A stretch of 64,000 nucleotides of DNA from Gracilaria domingensis (lineage: Eukaryota > Rhodophyta > Florideophyceae > Gracilariales > Gracilariaceae): positions 124,001 through 188,000 of the forward strand of contig VCMS01000068.1 of the NCBI GenBank assembly GCA_022539475.1, read 5' to 3'. Both the position numbers and the translations under genes were made by a program. The notes below the pieces were generated by a model. That model saw nothing but the letters and a program-made list of their open reading frames with translations, made no database searches and was not told the origin of the DNA. Positions within the stretch are counted from its first letter, which is position 1. The number at the start of each line of letters is the position of its first letter. Below, piece after piece: positions 39,505-47,982 of the stretch.

Positions 39505-40731
39505 ATGTCTCTTTCTTCATGTTCGTCCCCCTCTACACCCGAACCCGAAAGCGACCGACCTGCGCTTCAACACGTTGCGCTACCGTTGGCGCCCACTTCT
39601 CCGCCCAACGCTCCTGAGACTGCTCCGCCAACAACTGAATTGGGCTCGCTAGATCTTATGCCCTGCTCACTGGAGGAATACTTCGACATAGACACTTCAA
39701 GGTTTGGAAAGTACGAATACGTTGACGGAATCCTCGTTGCATTGCCGATGGCAGACAAAGAGCACGAGAACATAGTCAGCTATTTGACAAACCATGTCCG
39801 TGTTAAGTTTGTCCGAGAAGAAGAGAGCGGTTACCCGGAGGAATCACACGGTCTGGCTATTCCTCGTTCCGCTTCGTCGCCTGCGAGCCCTCACAGGGGC
39901 AGAATCGTACGAAGACCCGATGCGAGTGTCTCAGAGCCTTTATCACCATCCACGCGAGCCCAACTTTCCCCCAAATCGCGCAGGATCTCCAACCCAGTTC
40001 GTGGAAGGGTGAAAACTGTCCTCGAAGTTACCAGTCAAAATGAAAAGACGGATACTGTTGTTAAAGTGCCAGAATACGAGAAGGCCGAGGTACAGACATA
40101 CGTCAAAGTTGTCAGAGATATGCAGTGCAAAGACGAAACCAAGAGGGACAAACGTGTTGAAATTTTACGCCTCGATCCTTCATCAAAACGCTATGGGCCG
40201 AATGAAGTATATCGAGGAGAGACGCCAGCAGATATGGGCAGCTTTGGAACGCACAAACCATCAACTCTGTTTGGGAGCCTTGATCCGGCAAGTCCTTTAA
40301 AGAAGCTCTCCGAAGAAATGAAGGAAGGCAAGAAGCGAGAGCAAGAAGCCAAGAAGAAGCACGCGGAAGAAACGAAACGAAACGATTTGGAGAAAGAGGA
40401 AGCCAAGAAGCGAGAGCAAGAAGCCAAGAAGCGAGAGCAAGAAGCCATGAAGCGAGAGCAAGAAGCCAAGAAGCGAGAGCAAGAAGCCATGAAGCGAGAG
40501 CAAGAAGCCAAGAAGCGAGAGCAAGAAGCCATGAAGCGAGAGCAAGAAGCCAAGAAGCGAGAGCAAGAAGCCAAGAAGCGAGAGCGGGCAGCGACTGCCA
40601 AGAAGAAGCATTACAAAAGTATACTCAAGACGAATCTCCCTGGAGAAGTGCTGAGCAGCTCTAGTGGCAGTCCTGACAGTAGTAAGAGCAGCAGCCCGGC
40701 CAAGAAGAAACACAGAACTCGTAAGCCTTGA
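39505..40731 (+). CDS. Uma2-type (DUF820, PD-(D/E)XK) nuclease-fold protein with heptad-repeat tail
   Basis: The 408-residue product carries a Uma2/DUF820 domain at about residues 50-200. LEEYFDIDTSRFGKYEYVDG (with the E-x-V/I-D-G start), ALPMADKEHENIVSYL, RIVRRPDASVSE (the PD) and VLEVTSQNEKTDTVVKVPEY follow in order. The E...S...D...K...Y pattern of the catalytic core is intact. This fold is common in cyanobacteria and other bacteria and unusual in eukaryotes. The tail has nine uninterrupted KKREQEA/MKREQEA heptads (40405-40593) and then a Ser- and Lys-rich end with a nuclear-localisation-like AKKKHRTRKP. The gene lies between two direct repeats. Nuclease activity is inferred from fold residues only. 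Confidence 0.75.
   Translation: MSLSSCSSPSTPEPESDRPALQHVALPLAPTSPPNAPETAPPTTELGSLDLMPCSLEEYFDIDTSRFGKYEYVDGILVALPMADKEHENIVSYLTNHVRVKFVREEESGYPEESHGLAIPRSASSPASPHRGRIVRRPDASVSEPLSPSTRAQLSPKSRRISNPVRGRVKTVLEVTSQNEKTDTVVKVPEYEKAEVQTYVKVVRDMQCKDETKRDKRVEILRLDPSSKRYGPNEVYRGETPADMGSFGTHKPSTLFGSLDPASPLKKLSEEMKEGKKREQEAKKKHAEETKRNDLEKEEAKKREQEAKKREQEAMKREQEAKKREQEAMKREQEAKKREQEAMKREQEAKKREQEAKKRERAATAKKKHYKSILKTNLPGEVLSSSSGSPDSSKSSSPAKKKHRTRKP
40405..40593 (+). repeat. Nine 21-bp tandem repeats encoding KREQEA(K/M) heptads
   Basis: The unit AAGCGAGAGCAAGAAGCCA(A/T)G is repeated with near-identity; only A/T at one position alternates (Lys/Met). i,i+4 pairing of Lys/Arg and Glu predicts a single stable alpha-helix or a charged coiled coil. 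DNA-level identity indicates recent expansion or homogenisation. Confidence 0.95.
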
Positions 40732-41269
40732 CCACGTAAGCCTCATGTCGTTTCGGAAGACAAGAAGCAATTGAGCAACCTCTCGCTTCTTCGTTAGCTC
40801 TGCGCTCTTACGCTTCGTTCTTCATTGCGTTTGGCTTGCTCGCTTCATGGTTTCCACATGGCCAATACACTCACCCTCAAGCAGCTATAGCACATCGGAA
40901 TTAAGTGGTAATACCCATAAACAGAGAGAGAGAGAGAAAGTTAAATGAAAACAAACGAAGCGGGAAACGTCCTTTGCTATAGTGTTTGCCGTGAGAGTTC
41001 ACACGGGCGATATCGCAAAGGAAAGCAGAAACGACGTTGGCGAATCTGTGTGTTGGACACGCCCGCCTCGCTCGTCGTCGCCCCGTCCCCGTCGTGAGCC
41101 GCGTGCCACTAACTCTAACTTCGCCGCCAACATGATGCTCGCCGATCACATCCGACATGCGCTCCCTTCCGTCCAGTTGTTCGGTTCGTAGTTGATGGAA
41201 CCATTCCAAGCATGCTCGTACGTCATGACTCCGTCTTGATTGTACGTGCGCACTTCTGACTTGGGCCTG
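40732..41269. other. Intergenic, no supported gene
   Basis: It contains an (AG)n microsatellite near 40922-40938. No frame with recognisable motifs is present. Confidence 0.35.
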
Positions 41270-42185
41270 TTAACAGGCGAGTTTCGACTCTTGTTCTCTC
41301 ATAAACAGCTCCAGTCCTCCTTTCTCTTCTTGTGGGAATGGAGGTTCTGAATATTCTGCAACTCGCTCCACCGCGCTCAGTTGCGACTCCGTCTCGGTGA
41401 ACTGTCTGACACTCCATGTCGTAACCCTCAAGATTTGCATAGTATATGACCGCACCAAACCAATCATACTCGCCGAAACCTTGCCCGGTAGTGTCAAAAC
41501 TGCGAGTAATGCAGCACTGAAGATCAAGATCGTCCCATGCCCTTCCAGGCGAACGGAGAGCCACCTGTTGGCATATGCCGAAGCATAGGTTGTTGGGACG
41601 AGCGCATCCGTGTATTGGCTGTTGATCATGGTCGTCCGCGGTATGTCGCCAAACGCACGAATCGTCACCACTCCGTCCAGAGTTTCACTGAAATGTGAAT
41701 GCAGCGGGCTTCTAGCAAGAGCTTCAAGACGGGGCAAGTCCACACTTGTCTTCCGATAGAATTCTTGCACGTGGAGGCAGACGGCAACGATGGGAATCAT
41801 GGCAAAGATAAACAGCGGTGTCTCCCATAGTATAAACCCCAGAGTAAACAAGAGGTTAAGCGCCAGACGCAGCAAGGACTGCAAAGTAGGGGCGCGCAAA
41901 GAATCAATCTTATCCATACCAGAGTCGAACGTGTTCACGAGCCGACCATCTGAGCTGAGGCTGAAAATGAACTTGGTGTACCAAATACAGACAGCAGTAT
42001 GTTCTCATGAAGTCGAACAGAAGCACGGATAGATCCAATCAAAGGGAAAACGATGCTATACCGATAATGAGTATCGTGAAGAAACCGAAAACAAAGAAGA
42101 CGAGAAGACGGAGAAAGGTGTCGTTGCTTGTTCTATGATCGCCCCGGTCACTGAGCCATACATTCACACAGAGGGCATTGCCTGT
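41270..42185 (-). pseudogene. Truncated ABCC (MRP-type) transporter fragment, second TMD only
   Basis: Minus-strand pieces follow ABCC transmembrane domain 2 in order: NVWLSDRGDH with NDTFLRLL, then GSIRASVRLHENILLSVFG, then SSDGRLVNTFDSGMDKID. The next pieces are RLEALARSPLHSHFSETLDG with VVTIRAFGD, and RQFTETESQLSAVERVAEY. At least two frameshifts (near 42045 and 42000) separate the first three blocks. Both nucleotide-binding domains and TMD1 are absent. The 5' side stops about 50 bp from the repeat-associated hairpin at 42230. It cannot encode a transporter. Confidence 0.85.
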
Positions 42186-42229
42186 GTCCCGACTCCACAT
42201 TTAAGCACGACCGGTCAGGCGGCCCGGCG

Positions 42230-42288
42230 GTTCGAGGTCCGAACGCAGAACGGCCTGAGTTAGGCCGTTCTGCGTTCGGACCTCGAAC
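42230..42288. repeat. Perfect 27-bp inverted repeat, 5-nt loop, at left edge of repeat copy B
   Basis: The arms 42230-42256 and 42262-42288 are exact reverse complements around GAGTT. The right arm is the first 26 bp of repeat copy B, and the left arm is an inverted duplicate of it that copy A lacks. Confidence 0.95.
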
Positions 42289-42541
42289 GCTTGATTGTGC
42301 GGAATCAGCTCTGCGGAGCACTGAACGGATGTTGACTCAACAATGTTGACTCAACATTGTTGAGTCAACATTGTTGACCACACTATGATGAAGCTCGTTC
42401 GCATGGCTATTCCACCTGGCTTGTGATCATTGGCACACGAGTCCTTCAGAAAGAGGATTAATTTAAAAGATATTAAAAACCTTTTACGGAAGTGTGGGCA
42501 ATGATGTGGGTATGACCACTTTGCGGATCCGCATCTCTTGA
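42263..42541. repeat. Direct repeat copy B (279 bp) of the dispersed element
   Basis: Same orientation as copy A at 38774-39070 and nearly identical outside the central palindrome. It ends 277 bp before the ETF beta start codon, so it lies in that gene's promoter region. Confidence 0.9.
42338..42376. repeat. 17-bp inverted repeat (5-nt loop) inside copy B
   Basis: CAACAATGTTGACTCAA and TTGAGTCAACATTGTTG flank CATTG. The same stretch can be read as three 14-bp tandem units (TTGACTCAACA/TTG). It occupies the place held by an unrelated palindrome in copy A. Confidence 0.95.
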
Positions 42542-42818
42542 CGACGGCGGTCCGACGGGCAACGTTTGGGCCATAAGCACCGAGCACTATCTTGGCTCTT
42601 GCCGAAATTTCGCTGACGGTGTGCAAGATCGTCACCGATCTCCCGTGCAGTGAATGTCATCCTGTGAATGAGCGACGCGCGTAAACGCTGACCTCCCCTG
42701 CGGGGAAACATCTTAAACATAGGTTTACCTTGACCTCTCGTGAACGTGAATGATCTTTTCTTCTCGTGCCTGCGCGGACGTAATTGCTTTTTGACGTTTC
42801 GTTTCATCTTCGAACAAG

Positions 42819-43824
42819 ATGACGGGACGCAGGGTTCTTGTGGGCGTCAAACGAGTTGTTGACTACGCAGTCAAGGTGCGTGTCAAGCCAGATGGATCGG
42901 GCGTAGACACTTCCAGTGTCAAAATGTCTATGAACCCATTTTGTGAAATCGCTGTCGAGGAAGCTCTTCGACTTCGCGAAGCAAAAAAAGCATCAGAAGT
43001 TATTGCCGTGTCGATTGGTCCTAAGAAATCGGTGGACACTTTGCGAGTGGCTTTGGCCATGGGTGCTGATAAAGCAATTCACGTCTCTGTCCCGGAGAAG
43101 CAACCAGAGCTTCAACCACTGGCAGTCGCATCAGTGCTGAAGCATCTGGTTGAAGCACAAAAGCCAGATATGGTTATCCTCGGCAAGCAGAGCATTGATG
43201 GTGATAACAATCAAACAGGTCAGATGCTCGCAGGAATGCTCGGTTGGCCTCAGGTATGGCACTCTCAATCCTTTTGCGTCCTCAATGTTGTGGGGTGATG
43301 ATATCACATCCATCACGACGGTCTTATGAAGTGCCGAACTTAACCCTCGAGCCAAACCCCTGATTCGAAACGGATTCGGAGACTCCGATATCTGACTACA
43401 GCATGCCTCTCTCTGTCGTGCGAGGAAGGATGAATTCATTATTTCTAACTTAACATTTCTGTTTCGTTTTCTTGTCCTGTAGGGAACGTTTGCGAGCAAG
43501 GTCGACGTGGAAAGTGACTCCGCTTCAGCTATCAATGTCACTCGAGAAGTGGATGGTGGTCTGGAAACTGTGGAGCTGACCTTGCCGGCCGTTGTAACTT
43601 GCGATCTACGTTTGAACAAGCCAAGATTTACTTCTCTATCGAATACTATGAAAGCTAAAAAGAAGAAAGTGGAAACCATTGATGTCACGTCTATGGGTAT
43701 TGAACTGGAATCAAAGGTACAAACACTATCAGTGTCCGAGCCGCCAAAGCGACCTCCAGGCATCATCGTGAAGGATGTAGATGAACTGCTGGATAAGCTG
43801 CGGACGGAGGCTAAAGTAATCTAA
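42819..43824 (+). CDS. ETFB: Electron transfer flavoprotein beta subunit, one intron
   Basis: CDS is join(42819..43253,43483..43824), giving 258 residues, the usual ETF beta length. Exon 1 has [50 protein letters not shown] and [18 protein letters not shown], the nucleotide-binding loop. Exon 2 has [37 protein letters not shown] and the C-terminal [16 protein letters not shown]. With ETF alpha it accepts electrons from acyl-CoA and other dehydrogenases in the mitochondrial matrix and passes them to ETF-QO. There is no long N-terminal extension, as in other eukaryotic beta subunits. Confidence 0.97.
43254..43482 (+). other. 229-nt GT-AG intron in ETFB
   Basis: The boundaries are CCTCAG|GTATGG and TTGTCCTGTAG|GGAACG. 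Phase 0, joining ..GMLGWPQ to GTFASKV.. Confidence 0.95.
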
Positions 43825-43999
43825 TCGTGAACAGGACCAGCGCAACCTGCCAAAAAGCTTACAAAGTTAAGAGGCCGATTCTTACAACATATGAACTAAA
43901 CTACCTTCGTTATAGCCGACTTTGGCATGGTTTGAATGCCATTGTAAAACAGAGAAGCTTAAGATAGAAGACTCATGCTTCGTTTATGTGCATTAGTGG

Positions 44000-45037
44000 T
44001 TAAATGTCTTCGATTTCGATGGTCCACATTTCAGTGACCTTTGCGTCCTCTTCGATAGCGCGCAGCTGTAACCCAAAAGCTTCGAGGGAGGCCATGTTCT
44101 TGTCTTTTGGATCGAAGAGTGTGCGTTCAATTTTAGCGAGACGATAAGAATGGCGCATATCAGCCGCAACAGTCTCCTCCATGCGCCATTTCCTTGATAG
44201 TCTCCTGCGTTCATTCCTCTCCTGCATGCGCATCTGACGAAAGTGTTCGTCGATGGCCTCCTCTTCTTCAATACGCTTTTGTTCCGCTTCACGGCGCTCT
44301 CTCTCTTCTCGCTCTTTCCTTTCTTTCGTCATAGTGACTCCCGCATATACAGCTCGTTCGTTGGTGGAACGAAAATCGCGGTGTTGTTTGCTTCTGTTAG
44401 GATCAAGCTTGATGAGCGAAGAGGTGTTAGACGCGGTAGCAAGCAAAGAAGCTAGCCCAAAAGACTGCCCTTGACGTGACCGCTTCGCGTTCTGCAGCAC
44501 AGCTTTCTTTGCGGAAGGTTCTTCTCGGCGTCGCTTCCTGCTCGGTCGTTTCCTTTCCGACGCCGCTGCAGCACGTCGTTTTTCTTCTTCTCGCAGTACT
44601 TTTTCTCTTGTATGCTCTGGCAAAATGGAAGCCGCCTCAGTGAGGGAGTTCTTTGGGTCTGAAGGAGGAGAATCATTGCCTCTTTTCGAAAACGTCAATG
44701 GTTTTGTGGGGCGTGATGATGGTTCACGAGAATATCCTGCATTTCTGTCGCGGGGTTCAGATGAGCGTATGTCATTCTGTCGTGGCTCTCGTGGTCGAGA
44801 CTCGTATGGTCTAGCCTCGTATGGACGACCGCCGCGTCCATATGGCGGGGCAGTGCCGTTTTGTTGCGGTCTTGAAGCAAATGATGATTTACCCAGTGGA
44901 GGTAGAGAGAGTGGTCGTAAGGTGGATTGTAGGGTAGATTGAGTTGGTTGGCGACGAACGGGTGCGGTTGTAGGCGCGTGGGGTGGGCTGTCCTCGTCTG
45001 AGAAAAGGTCGTCGGGGTCGACTTGATAGGCCGCCAT
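44000..45037 (-). CDS. Basic, coiled-coil protein of unknown function, probably nuclear
   Basis: The family is not recognised. ATG 45037 (MAAYQVDPDDLFSDEDSPP) was chosen because residues upstream look like leader translation. The 345-residue protein begins with an acidic segment. It continues with an Arg/Pro/Tyr-rich repeat (RPYEARPYESRPREPR), a strongly basic block with nuclear-localisation-like KRPSRKRRREEPSAKK (~190), and a long charged helix (KERKEREERERREAEQKR). A more ordered end follows (RKWRMEETVAADMRHSYRLA, FDPKDKNMASLEAFGLQLRA). The conserved-looking C-terminus and RS/RE-like composition suggest an RNA-processing or chromatin factor, but I assign no function. It is convergent with ETFB. 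Confidence 0.65.
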   Translation of the reverse strand: MAAYQVDPDDLFSDEDSPPHAPTTAPVRRQPTQSTLQSTLRPLSLPPLGKSSFASRPQQNGTAPPYGRGGRPYEARPYESRPREPRQNDIRSSEPRDRNAGYSREPSSRPTKPLTFSKRGNDSPPSDPKNSLTEAASILPEHTREKVLREEEKRRAAAASERKRPSRKRRREEPSAKKAVLQNAKRSRQGQSFGLASLLATASNTSSLIKLDPNRSKQHRDFRSTNERAVYAGVTMTKERKEREERERREAEQKRIEEEEAIDEHFRQMRMQERNERRRLSRKWRMEETVAADMRHSYRLAKIERTLFDPKDKNMASLEAFGLQLRAIEEDAKVTEMWTIEIEDI

Positions 45038-45467
45038 CAGTGCTGAGGAGTGAGTGAAGCACAAGGAATTGCTGGTGAACTTTGTTGGCAAACAAGTGCA
45101 GCAAGAAATATTCTTCTGGTGGTTGGTGTCGTGTTCCGCAAGAAACGCCCGTGTGTGACGACGAGAGAAGGTGCGGGATCTACGGCAGGGACCGCCGATA
45201 AGTCGGACTGGGCTGCAGGATGCTGCAAGTGGTTCCTGCACGCTAAAATGTAAGACTGCAGGAACGAGAGTTCGTAACCAAGTTTGGAAGGCCGTCTGAC
45301 GAGCGAGAATATCTTGAGAATGATTCGACCGCTATCGGGCAAGAACAGCATTTTATGGGTTCGGCGAACGAGTACACGTAGATAAAACCAATAAAACCAG
45401 ATTACATTAAGTGAAACCTGTACCCACCTTATAACCCTAATATGAAACAAAATCCCTACCCCTGCAA

Positions 45468-45557
45468 AAGCCCCTAAAATCAGGGTTCTTTTTCAAATCT
45501 GTACCCACCCAAAACCCCCTAAAATCGCACCCCGCTAAAAAAACCTCTAAAATCTGG
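45468..45557 (-). repeat. Three GATTTTAGGGG-like G-rich units
   Basis: On the minus strand GATTTTAGAGG, GATTTTAGGGGG and GATTTTAGGGG occur about 30-45 nt apart, with other GGG runs between. The core resembles TTTTAGGG-type telomere repeats but the units are not tandem. Confidence 0.6.
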
Positions 45558-47228
45558 GTACCTTGATGCCTTCCAGAGGCAACATTTGCTGACACGTGTA
45601 TTTGGATTTTTAGGCAAAAATCTATGCGAAGGGTACAGATCACCGATTAATATACCATTAAAAAAAATGACCTGCACGTGCTGCCATGTGTTTGAGACGA
45701 ATAGTGGCAGCCAAATTTAACTCAACGAAGGTAAATTCTCTTCTCTTCCACACCGCATGCATACATAGGAGAGTTCCTTGAATCGTCCGTCCTATTTCGG
45801 TCTATCACCCCCTTTTACGACTCCAAGAATGATACACCAAATGCATTCTTCTCTCCATGAGAAGACCAGAAAGGCTTTGACCGTCATTGGCCCTTCAGTT
45901 CCATCACTCCCTACATTGATTTGTTCTCTCGTTTTTTTAGTGTCCGAGATTCACCTCTTGATAACACATTTTTCAATGAGCATCGTGGAAGAACGATTGA
46001 AATTAAGTACTATCCACAGTACACCACAGTCGGTAATTCTTGCATTCAAACATTATTCATAATCTTTAGAAAAACTAAGAAACCTTTTTTGTGCACGAGC
46101 ATTTCCGTGACGGGCAATTGATTTCCGTCTCGGCATTTCACGCGTTTCACTTGAAAGGGAAGATATAACAATCACCTTCTCGAAAAGGAATTGAAGGAAC
46201 TTTCTGGTGAATATTCGCAGAAGCCTAGAAGATAATTGTCAATCTTACCTCTCCATCAAAATCGAAGACTAACAGTTAAATTGGTACCTGTTCATCAAAG
46301 CTGCTGCTTTGAATTGTAAGAAAGACTGAGAAGCTTCCACGCTCCTTATTAAATTAGGTCATCATTACACCAGATTCGTTTGCGCTGTCCCTGGCTCAAT
46401 ACAGCAAATCTTTCATTGACCTTTCTTCAAAATGCTTCAAGTTTGCGATCAAAAGGAGAATGATAGATGCTTTTTAAAACCATATATCTCTAAACTGTAG
46501 TAGAACAAAAGATTAAATACAGCGAGTTCAAAACCGGTGTAGAACTTCTCAGCCTATACCAACAGGCCCTCTTGGGACATTCTCAGAGCTCCCGGGGCTG
46601 ACAACAAATTGAAGTTGATCACGTTTTGTTTAGTTATCCATTGAGGAATTCTTCACGCAGACATGAACATTTAGTTCCAAGAAAGAAGACAAATCTGCAG
46701 TACAAGTGATGAAGAAGCAGGTGTCAACTTTTTGGGATTTCCTAGAAGCGCGGACTCCCGTATGTGGTCTCATTTATATGTCGCGGGGCAGAGCTGCTGA
46801 CTGCTGCAGGCCACACTGTACATGTCGCGTTTTGTGTTCGCACATCCTACCCAAGGGTAGACTACTTTTTAACAATGAAATTCCACAGTTTACTTCTTCT
46901 TTTGAGTTGTTGCAGAGCATGATAAAAATGAAAAGAAGAAAATCCGGATTACCTAACCCAAGGCTGAGAGTTTAGGCCCCATCAATTGTTGCGCTACAGA
47001 GAGGGCAGAGATACGTGATGTTTAATGTGAATAACTTTACTGCTTGAAACTTTCAGCATAAGGTTCTCTACCAATGGTATTCTTCTGCAATTGTCTTTCG
47101 AGTATTCTCCTCTGTGTCTGTCAAGAAGCTTCAGTTCTGAAAAGGATGCCATATACCTATATATATGTATGTATATCATATGCAATGAATGCCAGTTCTC
47201 TCGCCAGATAGGGCAACGCTTTTTCAGG

Positions 47229-47270
47229 CCACTTGGAAGCGATATAATTAATTATATCGGTTCCAAGTGG
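47229..47270. repeat. 42-bp loop-free palindrome with one mismatch
   Basis: The two 21-bp halves, meeting at ...TATAATT|AATTATA..., are reverse complements except for one G/G position. It is intergenic. Confidence 0.95.
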
Positions 47271-47982
47271 TTTAATATAATTAACGAGCCAGTCCTGAAA
47301 ACGTTGTCGAGGCTACGTTGAGCTTTGTCTCCGGTAACTGTACCAGGTCTCGCAGTAGCCAGCTTGCGACCCCAAGTTCTTTCTAGTTGCGGGTGGGTGT
47401 GAAGAGTTTTCTTCGAGCTTGTCAACTCTCGCAAACCTCTTTCAGAAACATGTTGTTCTTAGCATATCTCACGGCCACCCTCTGCTGGCAACGACACTTG
47501 CTTTCGCTGCAATTCTCTATCTTCCCTCCGCGTAGCATATTGACACTCAAGCGAAAGCTGCGACGTTGTTGGGTAAATGAAAAAAGAGAATGCTGCACAA
47601 AACTTGGATTTCCAGAAAACTAAGGACATCATCGTGAGAAGACGCAAATATCTCTAAACGTCAATAATTGACTTCTGTTAAATGCATTCTCTGTCAGCAG
47701 CACTTCGTCTTTTCGGCAGCAGTCAGCAGCAAACCATGATGACTATTTTGAAAAATAAGAGAGCCCTTTCGGAGCAGAAGACCTGTCAGTTCAAAGATTA
47801 TCTCTGTTCTCTGTGTGTGATGAGGTTTAAAGGGGTATCCTGATATAGAAATCCGTTCCTACCCTCGTACTTAAACAGGAGGGGGAATCACATTTATGCT
47901 AACCATGCGACTTTCATAACCAAGTTCGCTTTCGGCATTTCTTGTGGCATTGAAGTCTGGGATCTGAAACAGAAACTGAGCG

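Larger units (their letters stand above)
45038..47982. other. 2.9-kb AT-rich gene-poor region
   Basis: No frame longer than ~90 codons has recognisable motifs. The part before 45250 is the leader side of the basic coiled-coil gene. Notable contents are listed separately: TTTTAGGGG-type repeats and a 42-bp palindrome. The remaining AT-rich sequence shows nothing I can identify. Confidence 0.4.

Noticed and set aside
40405-40593. CRISPR-like array
   Set aside because: Contiguous 21-bp units without spacers, in a coding frame, encoding heptads. No CRISPR array was found anywhere in the window.
42224-42250. tRNA T-arm-like GGTTCGAGGTCC
   Set aside because: It is part of a 27-bp perfect hairpin tied to the repeat; no acceptor, D or anticodon arms are present.
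38774-42541. LTR retrotransposon interpretation of the direct repeats
   Set aside because: No TG...CA ends, target-site duplication, primer-binding site, gag, reverse transcriptase or integrase were seen between the copies.
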